This document shows, in pieces, positions 1-8,673 of a stretch of DNA of 64,000 bases. Numbering within the stretch: position 1 is the first letter of the stretch; every line of letters starts with the position of its first letter. Both the position numbers and the translations under genes were made by a program. Under the pieces are notes generated by a model. That model was not told where the DNA came from. It saw only the letters and a list, made by a program, of their open reading frames with translations, and did no database searches. The stretch covers positions 5,853,501 through 5,917,500 of the forward strand of contig NZ_JBEJGX010000003.1 of the NCBI RefSeq assembly GCF_040253635.1. Reading direction: 5' to 3'. This stretch comes from Streptomyces sp. Edi2. GTDB lineage: Bacteria; Actinomycetota; Actinomycetes; Streptomycetales; Streptomycetaceae.

Positions 1-1
1 G

Positions 2-1183
2 GCGCTGCGTTTCCCCGCCATCGGCGTCGTACTGATCACCACGGACGCCGGGCCCGCGCTGTTCTCCGCGGCGATGGACGCCGGTGCCCGCGGCATCGTC
101 GGACTGCCACTCGGCTACGACGAGTTGGCCGCCCGGGTGCAGGCCGCCGCCCAGTGGTCGGCGGGGGTACGGGTACACCTAGGGGGCAGCCCGGAGGCGG
201 CCCCGGGGCCGGCCGGGACCCTGGTGACCGTGACCGGCGCCAAGGGAGGGGTCGGCGCCACCGTCACCGCCGTGCAGCTGGCGCTGGCCGCACGGGCCGC
301 CGGACGTAGCGTCGCGCTGGTGGACCTGGATCTGCAGTCCGGTGATGTGGCCTCCTACCTGGACGTCCAGTTCCGCCGTTCGATCGTCGACCTGGCGGGC
401 ATTCAGGACATCTCCGTACGGGTGCTCCAGGACGCGGTGCACGACCACCACACGGGGCTCGGGCTGCTGCTGGCGCCCGAGGAGGGGGAGCGCGGCGAGG
501 AGGTCGACGACCGGGCGGCCCGCCAGGTCATCGGTGCGCTGCGCTCCCGCTACGAAGTGGTGCTGGTCGACTGCGGCTCCCAGATGCAGTCCGCCAACGC
601 CGCGGCCGTCGAACTCGCCGACGTGGCACTGCTGGTGACCACCCCGGACGTGGTGGCCGTACGGGCCGCCAAGCGGCAGGTGCGGCTGTGGGACCGACTG
701 CAGATCCGTCAGGCGGAGGACACCATGACCGTGGTCAACCGCCTCACCCGTAACACCGAGATCCAGCCGCCGCTGGTCGCCAAGGCCACCGGCACCCAGG
801 TTGCCAGGACCCATGTGCCGGCTGCCTTCAAGGAGCTCCAGCCCTGTGTCGACGCGGGCCGGATGCAGGACCTCGACGGGCGGTCGACGGTCCGGCAGGC
901 GCTGTGGGCGCTGGCGGGCGAGCTCGGCCTGGTCGAGTCACCGGCCGTGCGGCGGGAGGGCCGGGGCAGCCACCGGGCGCGCCCGACACTGACGGGGCGC
1001 CGGCGCAAGGCCATAACGCCGGGGGCGGCTCCCGGTTCCGGGACAGGTCAGGGTCCGGTACCGGGGCAGGCCTCCGGGGCGGGGTCGGGGTCCGGTATCC
1101 GCTTCGGCGCGCGGCGGGGCTCCCCGGCGGCGGCCGGCGGCTCGGGTCCGTTCGATCCGGCCGGTCCCTACGAGGAGGGCTGA
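2..1183 (+). CDS. CpaE/TadZ-like pilus ATPase (5' end outside window)
   Basis: The reading frame is open from base 2, so the true start lies upstream. The first ~40 visible residues resemble the end of a response-regulator-like domain. They are followed by a MinD/ParA-type P-loop with a deviant Walker A (KGGVGAT, ~57 residues after the Met at 74) and a LVDLDLQSGD segment. The last ~80 residues are a Gly/Pro/Arg-rich tail. CpaE/TadZ proteins place Tad pilus machinery at the pole or septum in other bacteria. That role here is inferred from family and from the tad genes that follow; the next gene starts 3 bp after the stop. Confidence 0.85.
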   Translation, partial: ALRFPAIGVVLITTDAGPALFSAAMDAGARGIVGLPLGYDELAARVQAAAQWSAGVRVHLGGSPEAAPGPAGTLVTVTGAKGGVGATVTAVQLALAARAAGRSVALVDLDLQSGDVASYLDVQFRRSIVDLAGIQDISVRVLQDAVHDHHTGLGLLLAPEEGERGEEVDDRAARQVIGALRSRYEVVLVDCGSQMQSANAAAVELADVALLVTTPDVVAVRAAKRQVRLWDRLQIRQAEDTMTVVNRLTRNTEIQPPLVAKATGTQVARTHVPAAFKELQPCVDAGRMQDLDGRSTVRQALWALAGELGLVESPAVRREGRGSHRARPTLTGRRRKAITPGAAPGSGTGQGPVPGQASGAGSGSGIRFGARRGSPAAAGGSGPFDPAGPYEEG

Positions 1184-1186
1184 GCG

Positions 1187-1570
1187 GTGCGGCGCCCACT
1201 GGGCGGCAACGACCGGGGGCAGGTCGCCGTGGAGTTCATGGGGATGCTCCCGCTGATCCTGCTGGTCCTCGCGCTGCTGTGGCAGCTGGTGCTGGTCGGC
1301 TACGCGTTCTCGCTCGCCGCCCACGCCGCTGACCGGGGCGCGCGGGCCGGTACGGCGACGGAAGGCGGTGGCGCCGGTGCTTGCCATGCCGCCGCCGAGG
1401 AGGATCTGCCCAGTTCCTGGCGGGGCGGTGCCGGCATCTCCTGCCACCCCGAAGCAGGCGTGTGGAAGGCGACGGTCCATATCGAGGTCCCGGTGCTCTT
1501 CCCCGGCACGGGCAGCTTCCCGTGGCCGGTGCAGGGCTCGGCCGGCGCGGCGAAGGAGGACCCTCGATGA
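1187..1570 (+). CDS. TadE-like pilus assembly protein
   Basis: This GTG-started protein of 127 residues has the TadE pattern: a short basic N-terminus (RRPLGGNDRGQ), then VAVEFMGMLPLILLVLALL entering a single hydrophobic helix, then a small extracytoplasmic part with Cys pairs. The N-terminus resembles class III signal peptides cut by a prepilin peptidase, and such a peptidase is encoded at 9147. TadE proteins are pseudopilins needed for Flp pilus assembly. The gene is translationally coupled on both sides, with a 3-bp gap upstream and an ATGA overlap with the next gene. Confidence 0.85.
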   Translation: MRRPLGGNDRGQVAVEFMGMLPLILLVLALLWQLVLVGYAFSLAAHAADRGARAGTATEGGGAGACHAAAEEDLPSSWRGGAGISCHPEAGVWKATVHIEVPVLFPGTGSFPWPVQGSAGAAKEDPR

Positions 1571-2235
1571 GCGCCGTACGCCCGCCCGACCGGCTCCGGA
1601 GGGCCGCCCGGCCTGGTCTGTCTGCCCGGCTCCGGCAGTCCGTCCGGCTCCGGAGGGCCACCCGGCCCGGTCTGCCCGCTCGGCTTCAGCAGCCCGCTCG
1701 GCCCGGGCTCCCTGCCCGGCTCGGTCTGCCCCACCGGCTCCGGCGGCCCGCCCCGCTCCGGCCCCCCGCCCGGCTCCGCGGCAACGGCCGCGACCGCGGC
1801 ACGGTGTCCATCGAATTCCTCGGCTTCCTGCCGATCCTGCTGGTCATCGGGCTGGCGGTGGTCCAGCTCGGCCTGGCCGCATTCGCCGTCCAGCAGGCCG
1901 GTACAGGAGCGCGCGCCGCGGCCCGTACCGCCTCGATGGACGAGACCGACCACCCACCCGACCCGGAGACCGCCGGCCGGGCCGCGATGACCGGCTGGGT
2001 CGCCCGCGACGCGCAGGTCTCGGTGGACGGCGGCGGGGGCGACGCGGTCAGCGCGACCGTGCGCGTCACCATCCCCTCGCTCCTGCCCGGCGTCGACAAC
2101 TTCGGCACCGCCTCCCGCAGCGCCACCATGCCCCGCCCGCAGGACCTCGGCGCCCTGGGACTCGGACCCGCCGTGGACACGTACGAAGTGGACACTCACG
2201 AAGTGGACACCTACGAAGGAGCACCCCCGCGATGA
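1567..2235 (+). CDS. second TadE-like pseudopilin with repeat-rich N-terminal extension
   Basis: This 222-residue protein starts at an ATG that overlaps the previous stop (ATGA). Residues ~80-110 (GTVSIEFLGFLPILLVIGLA) are the TadE signature helix. What is odd is the ~75-residue N-terminal extension before it, made of degenerate Arg/Pro/Leu repeats (units like RLRRAARPGLSA) encoded by a degenerate DNA repeat at about 1590-1770. The C-terminus ends in three VDTYE/VDTHE units. An alternative is that translation starts nearer the TadE domain, but the ATGA coupling favours 1567. The likely role is a minor pseudopilin. Confidence 0.75.
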   Translation: MSAVRPPDRLRRAARPGLSARLRQSVRLRRATRPGLPARLQQPARPGLPARLGLPHRLRRPAPLRPPARLRGNGRDRGTVSIEFLGFLPILLVIGLAVVQLGLAAFAVQQAGTGARAAARTASMDETDHPPDPETAGRAAMTGWVARDAQVSVDGGGGDAVSATVRVTIPSLLPGVDNFGTASRSATMPRPQDLGALGLGPAVDTYEVDTHEVDTYEGAPPR

Positions 2236-3572
2236 GCCTGAAAGCCCGGATCGTCGCACCCGAGCCGGCCGGTGAGGCGCGCCAGGACAGCAATTTGGTC
2301 GCCGTCTACCGCGCCAAACTGCTCGAAGAGATCGACCTCGCCGAGATGTCCTCGCTGGCCGCGGCCGAGCGCCGCGGGCGGCTGGAACGAGTGCTGGGCC
2401 ACATCATCAGCCGTGAGGGCCCGGTGCTCTCCACCGCCGAACGCGCCCAGCTCATCCGCCGGGTGGTGGACGAGGCGCTGGGCCTCGGGGTGCTGGAGCC
2501 GCTGCTCGAAGACGCCTCGATCACCGAGATCATGGTCAACGGACCCGACCAGGTGTACGTCGAGCGGGCCGGCCGGGTCGAACTGCTGCCCGTCCGCTTC
2601 GCCTCGCACGAGCAGCTGATGCAGACCATCGAGCGGATCGTCTCCACGGTCAACCGGCGGGTCGACGAGTCGAATCCGATGGTCGACGCCCGGCTGCCGT
2701 CCGGCGAACGCGTCAACGTCATCATCCCGCCGCTGGCCCTGAACGGCGCCACCCTCACCATCCGACGCTTCCCGCGCGCCTACACGCTCGCCGAACTCAT
2801 CGGCATGGGCACGCTCGACGAGCAGATGCTGATGCTGCTGGCGGGGCTGGTGCGGGCCAAGTTCAATGTGGTGGTCTCCGGTGCCACCGGCGCGGGCAAG
2901 ACCACACTGCTCAACGCGCTCTCCGGACTGATCCCGGACGGGGAGCGGATCATCACCGTCGAGGACGCCGCCGAACTCCAGCTCCAGCAGAGCCACGTCA
3001 TCCGGCTGGAGTCCCGGCCGCCCAACGTGGAGGGCAAGGGCCGGATCACCATTCGCGACCTCGTACGCAACTCCCTGCGCATGCGCCCCGACCGCATCAT
3101 CGTCGGCGAGGTGCGCGGCGGGGAGACCCTGGACATGCTCCAGGCGATGTCCACCGGCCACGACGGTTCGCTCGCCACCGTCCACGCCAACAGCGCCGAG
3201 GACGCCCTGATGCGGCTGCAGACCCTGGCCTCCATGTCGGACGTCAAGATCCCCTTCGAGGCGCTGCGGGACCAGATCAACAGCGCCGTCGACTGCATCG
3301 TCCAGCTCACCCGGCACGCCGACGGCTCTCGCCGGATCAGCGAGGTCGCCCTCCTCGACTCGCGCGGCCACGAGGACTACCGCATCGCGACGGTCTGCCG
3401 CTTCGACGCCGAGCCGATGGGCGCGGACCGCATCGTGCACGGGCGGTTCCGCTACTTCCCGCTGCCGCGGCGGGTCGCCGAACGCCTCTTCATGGCGAGC
3501 GAGCCCACCCCGCCCGCTTGCGGCGTCGCCACCGATGACGCCCAACTCGCCACCCGGAAGGCCCTCTCATGA
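2232..3572 (+). CDS. CpaF/TadA family secretion ATPase
   Basis: This 446-residue hexameric-type ATPase powers Flp pilus extension. It shows the CpaF layout: an N-terminal helical domain, then the core with Walker A GATGAGKTT (~residue 217) and the Asp-box/Walker B region RIIVGEVRGGETLDM (~287), followed by TGHDGSLATVHAN. The ATG at 2232 overlaps the preceding TGA, and its own stop overlaps the tadB start. A longer frame runs upstream to 1368, but it lies antiphase over the TadE genes and is not a real start. Family assignment is firm; substrate specificity comes from context. Confidence 0.93.
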   Translation: MSLKARIVAPEPAGEARQDSNLVAVYRAKLLEEIDLAEMSSLAAAERRGRLERVLGHIISREGPVLSTAERAQLIRRVVDEALGLGVLEPLLEDASITEIMVNGPDQVYVERAGRVELLPVRFASHEQLMQTIERIVSTVNRRVDESNPMVDARLPSGERVNVIIPPLALNGATLTIRRFPRAYTLAELIGMGTLDEQMLMLLAGLVRAKFNVVVSGATGAGKTTLLNALSGLIPDGERIITVEDAAELQLQQSHVIRLESRPPNVEGKGRITIRDLVRNSLRMRPDRIIVGEVRGGETLDMLQAMSTGHDGSLATVHANSAEDALMRLQTLASMSDVKIPFEALRDQINSAVDCIVQLTRHADGSRRISEVALLDSRGHEDYRIATVCRFDAEPMGADRIVHGRFRYFPLPRRVAERLFMASEPTPPACGVATDDAQLATRKALS

Positions 3573-4516
3573 CCGGCGGGAACCCCCTCGCCCTGCTCGC
3601 CATCGGGTCCGCCCTGCTGTGCGGGGTGCTCGCGATCGCCGGCGTACGGACCTATGCCGCCGGGCACGCCCAGCGGCAGGCCGTCGTCGACCGGCTCGAC
3701 GACGAGCGCAGGCTGCCGGCCGACGGACGCCGGCGCCGCTTCCCGTCCGTCGACCGCGCCCTGCGCGGCACCCGCTTCGGCCGCCGCCTCGAACTGCGGC
3801 TGGCCGCCACCGGCCTGGATGTCACTCCCGGCGAATTCTTCGTCTACATGCTCGGCGCGGTGCTCGCGCTGTGGCTGGTCGCGCAGGCCGCCCTCGCCCC
3901 GTTCTTCGGCCCGATCGCCGCGCTGGTCGCCGTCTGGGCGGCGTTCGCCTTCCTCAACTGGCAGCGCCAGAAGCGCATCGAGAAGTTCATCAACCAGCTG
4001 CCCGAGCTCTCCCGGATCCTCGCCAACGCCACCCAGGCCGGACTGGCCTTGCGGACGGCGCTGGGCATGGCGGCCGAGGAGCTGGAGGCCCCGGCCGGCG
4101 AGGAGCTGGCCAAGGTCTCCGACAAGCTCTCCGTCGGCCACTCCATCGACGAGGCGCTGGGCGAGCTGGCCGAACGCCTCCCCTCCCGCGAACTCGTCGT
4201 CCTGGTGACCACCCTGGTGCTCTCCAACCGCGCCGGCGGCACCGTCGTCGGCTCGCTGCGCAACCTCACCACGACCCTGGAGGAGCGCAAGGAGACCCGC
4301 CGCGAGGTCCGCACCCAGCTCTCCCAGGTCGTCGTCACCGCCTATGTCGTCCCGCTGCTCGGCATCGGCACCCTGCTGCTGATGAACCGGATCGCGCCGG
4401 GCGCCATCGACCGGATGACCTCCTCCTTCCTCGGCCAGCTCGCGGTCGTGGCGGCCTTTGTCCTCTACGGGCTCGGGTTCTTCTTCATCCGCCGGCTGTC
4501 CAAGATCGACGTCTAG
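3569..4516 (+). CDS. TadB-like type II secretion system F-domain protein
   Basis: This 315-residue inner-membrane platform protein has a hydrophobic segment near residues 5-25, a pair of segments around 85-130, the cytoplasmic T2SSF four-helix domain (INQLPELSRILANATQAG through the LREGR-like ERKETRREV region), then two C-terminal membrane segments. TadB pairs with TadC to couple the CpaF ATPase to the pilus. It is coupled to cpaF by an ATGA overlap. Confidence 0.9.
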   Translation: MTGGNPLALLAIGSALLCGVLAIAGVRTYAAGHAQRQAVVDRLDDERRLPADGRRRRFPSVDRALRGTRFGRRLELRLAATGLDVTPGEFFVYMLGAVLALWLVAQAALAPFFGPIAALVAVWAAFAFLNWQRQKRIEKFINQLPELSRILANATQAGLALRTALGMAAEELEAPAGEELAKVSDKLSVGHSIDEALGELAERLPSRELVVLVTTLVLSNRAGGTVVGSLRNLTTTLEERKETRREVRTQLSQVVVTAYVVPLLGIGTLLLMNRIAPGAIDRMTSSFLGQLAVVAAFVLYGLGFFFIRRLSKIDV

Positions 4517-4581
4517 ACACCGAACCGAACCGAACCGTCCCCGGTATCGACACCGGCATCGGTATCCCCAGAGGAACAGGA

Positions 4582-5475
4582 ATGGGAATCGGAATTCTGC
4601 TGGCCGCGGCCTTCGCCCTCTCGGTCGCCGGCATCTGCTGCGGTATCGCGCTCTACCGCCGAGAGGCCCGGCTGCCGCCCGACCTGGCGCTGTCCCTGGA
4701 GGTCGGCGCGACCCGCACCACGGTGGTCGGTTCGGCCGTGGACCGCACCGGCATGCGCTACGCGCCGCTGGTGCTCCGGCTGATGGGCGACAAGCGCACC
4801 GCCCGGGTCCGGCGGCGGATCGACCTGGCCGGCAATCCCGGCGGGCTGACCGTCGACCGGTACGCCGCCCGGCGCGCCGTCTACGGGGCCCTCGGCTTCT
4901 TCGGCGCGCTGGTGATGTTCCTGCGCGCTCAGCCGCTGCTCGGCGTCCTGATGGTGCTCTTCGGTCTCTTCTGGACCGAGGTCGGCATCTGGGCCGCGAT
5001 CCGCCAGCGCAGGGACACCATCGAACGCACCCTCCCGGACTTTCTGGACGTGCTGGCGGTCGTGGTCAGCGCGGGATTGAGCTTCCGTCAGGCGCTGGAC
5101 CGAGTCGCGGAGAAGTACGAGGGGCCCTGGGCCGATGAACTGCGGATCACGCTGCGTCAGATGGACATGGGCGTCAGCCGCCGGGCGGCCTTCGAGGAGC
5201 TACGCAAACGCAACGACTCCGAACAGGTCGCCCAGTTCGTCACCGCCCTCCAGCAGGGCGAGGAACTGGGCTCGCCGATCGTCGAGACCCTGATCCAGAT
5301 CGCCAACGACATGCGCCGCACCGACGCCCAGAACGCCCGGCGCCGCGCCGCCCGCGCGGTCCCCAAGGCCACCATGGTCGTCACCACTTTTATGGTTCCG
5401 GCCACGATGATCCTGCTCATCGCCGGGTTCTTCCTGGGCTCGGGGACCAGCTTCGGCTCGCTGATGGGGGAGTGA
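4582..5475 (+). CDS. TadC-like F-domain protein (DUF5936 type)
   Basis: This 297-residue protein is the second platform subunit. The ATG at 4582 follows an AGGAACAGGA Shine-Dalgarno region. It has an N-terminal membrane helix, a region typical of streptomycete TadC proteins (DUF5936), a central pair of hydrophobic segments (~110-150), the T2SSF domain (TLPDFLDVLAVVVSAGLSF, LQQGEELGSPIVETL) and a C-terminal membrane anchor. The 65-bp gap from tadB is the first break in coupling in this operon. Confidence 0.9.
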   Translation: MGIGILLAAAFALSVAGICCGIALYRREARLPPDLALSLEVGATRTTVVGSAVDRTGMRYAPLVLRLMGDKRTARVRRRIDLAGNPGGLTVDRYAARRAVYGALGFFGALVMFLRAQPLLGVLMVLFGLFWTEVGIWAAIRQRRDTIERTLPDFLDVLAVVVSAGLSFRQALDRVAEKYEGPWADELRITLRQMDMGVSRRAAFEELRKRNDSEQVAQFVTALQQGEELGSPIVETLIQIANDMRRTDAQNARRRAARAVPKATMVVTTFMVPATMILLIAGFFLGSGTSFGSLMGE

Positions 5476-6086
5476 ATCGTGCCACAGCTCCCGGCCCCGG
5501 CCCCGCCCGAGGCCACCTGGCGCCGCCGGTCCTGGCTCGCCGAGCCCAAGTCGACGCACCCCTGCGCGGCCCCTTCCGCCCTTCGCGCCGTCTCCTTCGC
5601 CGGCCCCTTCCACGACGGTCATGACGTCGGTCCGCCCTTGCGAATGCACATCTTCGGGCGGGCGGCCGCTGCGTCGGCCACCGTGCGGGCCGCTGGTCCG
5701 CCCGCAGTCGGCTGCAGCGGCCCCCATCCGGCCGGATGGGGCCGCTTCACCGTCCGCTTCTCGTCAACTCCTTCGCAAGAGCAACGAGTTGTGTCACAGT
5801 GGGTGGGCGGACGATTTCATTCGCGGTACGGCGCGGAGGGGTCGCCCGGTCCACATGGGCAGGGAAACGGGGCATGGTGCCGGAGGGGGAGCGGGGGTGG
5901 GTGAGGTGCGACTGAGTGGCCGAAATGCGCCGTTGCGCCCGTCATCTGTGATCCTGAATGAGGATGGGATACGGATTCCCTGTTCCGGGCACGCTGTTCC
6001 GGCGTACTTTTCTCGTGTCGTGAGCGCGGCCGACCGCGCCGGCACCACGGGGACTGACCAGCCGGACCAGAGCGGTACGGCCGCCC
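5476..6086 (+). other. 610-bp region without a convincing gene, between tadC and flp
   Basis: A GTG at 5479 opens a 141-codon frame beginning MPQLPAPAPPEATWRR. After ~25 codons its composition stops looking like protein, so it is at best a 5' stub of a lost gene. The rest holds a strong hairpin (5717-5745) and an AT-richer stretch around 5940-6010 that probably contains the flp promoter, including ATCC/GGAT arms near 5950-5970. No homology can be claimed. Confidence 0.5.
5717..5745 (+). terminator. hairpin downstream of tadC
   Basis: GCGGCCCC and GGGGCCGC arms enclose ATCCGG/CCGGAT, giving a near-perfect stem with one bulged C. There is no T-run, so it may act as a GC-rich terminator or processing site at the end of the tadZ-tadC message. 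Confidence 0.5.
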
Positions 6087-6101
6087 ATGGAGGGGAAGAC
6101 G

Positions 6102-6266
6102 ATGGCGAAGCGTATTTTGGGGAACGACCGGGGACAGACCTCGATCGAGTACCTCGGCATCATCGCGGTGGTCGTGGCGATCGTCCTGGTCCTGTCGACC
6201 ACGGACTTCGGCAGCCAGATCGCGAACGCCATCGCCAACAAGATCTCCGACGTCGTCGGTATTTAG
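6102..6266 (+). CDS. Flp family type IVb prepilin
   Basis: This 54-residue ORF is the major-pilin candidate. The N-terminus MAKRILGNDRG|QTSIEYLG has the Flp processing site: cleavage after Gly11, then Glu at +5 and Tyr at +6, followed by an uninterrupted hydrophobic helix (IIAVVVAIVLVLS) and a short C-terminal part. The ATG at 6102 is preceded by GGAGGGG 7 nt upstream; an in-frame ATG at 6087 would leave no ribosome site. The likely processing enzyme is encoded at 9147. Confidence 0.92.
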   Translation: MAKRILGNDRGQTSIEYLGIIAVVVAIVLVLSTTDFGSQIANAIANKISDVVGI

Positions 6267-6289
6267 GCCCCGTCGCTGCCGTCACCGTC

Positions 6290-7078
6290 GTGCCGGCCAT
6301 CACCCCGCGCCGCCGGCGCGACGCCGGGCAGGCCTTTCCGCTCTACATCGTTGCGGTCGCGGGCCTGCTCTTTCTCGCGCTCGCTTTCTTCGCCGTCGGG
6401 CAGGCCGCGGCCACCCGCAACGGTGCCCAGACCGCCGCCGACGCGGCCGCGCTCGCCGCCGGCCAGAAGTACCGCGATCTGCTGACCAAGAGCTTCCTCG
6501 ACGGCGTGCGCGACGGGAGCTACGAGAGCAACCGGGCCGTGTGGAAAGACCTGCTGAACGGGCGCGGCGTGCCATCCGACGAGGCCTGCGAGCGCGCGAG
6601 CTGGTTCGCCGGACGCAACGGCGCCTACCTCTCCGGTGAAGGCTCCGCGGCCCGCGGCTGCACGCCGGGCTCCTGGCCCACCTCGTTCGCCGTCGTGGTC
6701 AAGACCCGCAAACCCGTGGGCGATTCGGTCATCCCGGCGACCAAAGACGCTCATGGGGAGGCCGAGGCGAAGTCCGTCGTCGAACCCCGCTGCACCCTCG
6801 ATCCCGCCAAGGACGGTACGGGGGGCACGGGTGATACGGGCGCCACAGGAGGTACGGGTGCACCCGACGGCAAGAGCGACGAGGGAGACAAGGGAGGTAA
6901 GGGCGACAAGGGAGGTAAGGGCGACAAGGGAGGTAAGGACGGCAAGGGCGGCAAGGACGCCCCCAAGGCCGCGCCCCTCGGCATCACCTGCGACGGAAAG
7001 CGCTGGACGCTCGACCCCGACGACCTCGGGCAGCTGCCCGGTGCCTCCGACCTCTTCTCCGTACGCCTCGCCCATTGA
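6290..7078 (+). CDS. TadG-like pilus protein with collagen-like Gly-X-Y tail
   Basis: This 262-residue protein starts at a GTG 23 bp after flp. The N-terminus RRRRDAGQAFPLYIVAVAGLLFLALAFFAVG fits TadE/TadG-type pseudopilin or membrane-anchored proteins, and the ANNA-like segment GAQTAADAAALAAGQK follows. Residues ~180-230 form about 16 Gly-X-Y triplets (GTG, GDT-type, GKG, GDK), encoded partly by tandem GGTAAGGGCGACAAGG units. The rest is an ordinary secreted domain with paired cysteines. A collagen-like stalk on a Tad component is unusual. Function beyond surface assembly is unknown. Confidence 0.75.
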   Translation: MPAITPRRRRDAGQAFPLYIVAVAGLLFLALAFFAVGQAAATRNGAQTAADAAALAAGQKYRDLLTKSFLDGVRDGSYESNRAVWKDLLNGRGVPSDEACERASWFAGRNGAYLSGEGSAARGCTPGSWPTSFAVVVKTRKPVGDSVIPATKDAHGEAEAKSVVEPRCTLDPAKDGTGGTGDTGATGGTGAPDGKSDEGDKGGKGDKGGKGDKGGKDGKGGKDAPKAAPLGITCDGKRWTLDPDDLGQLPGASDLFSVRLAH

Positions 7079-7187
7079 ACACCCACCCCGAACCCCCGAT
7101 GCGCACCCCGCCCCGCCCGCCGCGCATCCCGACCCGCACTCCGGCACCTCCGAGACGACCAGACGACGATCAAAGGAATCGCATCCC

Positions 7188-7772
7188 ATGAGCATTCGGC
7201 GCACCACGAAGGCCGCCAGAGGAGCGGTCGCCATGGCGAGCGCTGTCGGCCTGGCTCTCGTCGTGGCCGGCTGTGGTGGTGGCGACGGCGGTACGAAGGG
7301 GACGGACGGCGACAAGCCCCCGGCCCGCAGCACCGCCCCCAAGGACAGTGGCCCCGGCAGCCCGGCGGCCGACTCCGACAAGGTGATCGGTGAGATGAAG
7401 GGGCCGGACGGCGTGGTGGTCACCCTGCACTCCGTCGTCCGTGACTCCGGTGGGTTCGTCACCGTCAACGGCACGGTGTCCAACCATGGCAACCGCGCCT
7501 TCAACGCGATCGACTGGCGTTCCAACGAGACCGATCTGCGGTCCCGTTCCTCGATCTCCGGCGCCACCCTCGTCGACAAGGCGGGCAAGAAGCGGTATTT
7601 GGTGCTGCGGGACACCAATGGCGAATGCCTGTGCACGACCGGCCTCAGCGGTCTGATGCCGGGGGCCAGCCGCCCGATCTTCGCGCAGTTCCCGGCACCG
7701 CCGGCCAAGGTGACCCAGGTCGACTTTCAATTGCCGACCATGCCCCCCGCCAGCGTGCAGATCACGGACTGA
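7188..7772 (+). CDS. exported lipoprotein of unknown function
   Basis: The 194-residue protein has a lipoprotein signal peptide: Arg-rich n-region, AMASAVGLALVVAGC with lipobox VAGC, then a Gly/Asp-rich linker. The mature part (~residue 65 on) looks like an all-beta Ig-like domain with CLC pairing (NGECLCTTG). It starts at an ATG with AAAGGA upstream. It lies between tadG and an OmpA-domain gene and is probably in the same operon, which suggests an envelope role. I do not recognise the family. Confidence 0.8.
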   Translation: MSIRRTTKAARGAVAMASAVGLALVVAGCGGGDGGTKGTDGDKPPARSTAPKDSGPGSPAADSDKVIGEMKGPDGVVVTLHSVVRDSGGFVTVNGTVSNHGNRAFNAIDWRSNETDLRSRSSISGATLVDKAGKKRYLVLRDTNGECLCTTGLSGLMPGASRPIFAQFPAPPAKVTQVDFQLPTMPPASVQITD

Positions 7773-7782
7773 GCGGGCACCG

Positions 7783-8478
7783 ATGACCGCGACCCACAGG
7801 CCCGCGCCCCGGATGACCGCGCCCCGGACGACCGCGACCCAGATGCCGGCGACCGAGATGCCCCGGGGACGCCGCGCGCGCCGAGCGCCCCGTACGGCCG
7901 TCACCGCCGCCGTCGCCCTGCTGCTGACCGCGGCGCTGACGGTCCCGGCCGCCCACGCCGATCCGCCGGGCCTGACCGAGGACTCCAGCCCCCCGGTCCA
8001 CATCGACCCCAACGACCCCGATCTGCGCATGGTCCAGGGCGCCAAGCTCGCCCCGTCCAAGGTCCTCAACATCAAGTCCATCGTCGAGACCGACGACGGC
8101 TCCGAGCGCCGCCAGGACACCAACGACAATGTGACCTTCTCGCTCCAGGCGGAGGTCCTGTTCGACAAGGACAGCGCCAAGCTGTCGCCGGACGCGCTGT
8201 CGCGCATCGGCACCATCGCGGCGGAGATCAAGAAGCAGAACGCCACCCGCCTGCGGGTCTTCGGCTTCACCGACAATCTCGGCTCGGCGAGCCACGGCCT
8301 GGTCCTGTCCAAGAAGCGGGCCAACGCCGTCCAGCAGGAGCTGGCCAAGGATCTCGGCTCGTCCGTCAGCTTCGAGATCCGCGGCTACGGCGAGCAGTAC
8401 CCGATCGCCGACAACGGCACCGAGGCGGGCCGCAAGAAGAACCGCCGGGTCGAGGTCAGCTTCCCGCGCTCTTCGTGA
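7783..8478 (+). CDS. OmpA-domain exported protein
   Basis: Up to 231 residues: an Arg-rich leader with a hydrophobic core (TAVTAAVALLLTAALTVPAAHA), then an OmpA C-terminal peptidoglycan-binding domain. The domain shows VLFDKDSAKLSPDALSRIG, the RVFGFTDNLGS loop and LSKKRANAVQQEL, ending with the usual Arg-rich strand. Start choice is uncertain because in-frame ATGs at 7783, 7813, 7843 and 7858 are repeated in similar sequence; 7858 alone gives a normal signal peptide. It is likely the peptidoglycan anchor of the adjacent Tad apparatus. Confidence 0.85.
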   Translation: MTATHRPAPRMTAPRTTATQMPATEMPRGRRARRAPRTAVTAAVALLLTAALTVPAAHADPPGLTEDSSPPVHIDPNDPDLRMVQGAKLAPSKVLNIKSIVETDDGSERRQDTNDNVTFSLQAEVLFDKDSAKLSPDALSRIGTIAAEIKKQNATRLRVFGFTDNLGSASHGLVLSKKRANAVQQELAKDLGSSVSFEIRGYGEQYPIADNGTEAGRKKNRRVEVSFPRSS

Positions 8479-8673
8479 CCGGCGGCGCAGATCCAGGCGT
8501 AGTCGCAGACGCAGACGTAGGCGCAGGCCCTCGCCGCCGCGGCGTGGGCCGCCGTACTGCAGCGGCGCACGGAGCGGGTCGGCGCGCCCGCCGTCGACTG
8601 CCCGGCGTACGCGGCCGGGTAGCGGTCGCCCGGGCACGGCCGGACGCCGGACGCCGGATGCCGGACCGGCCCG

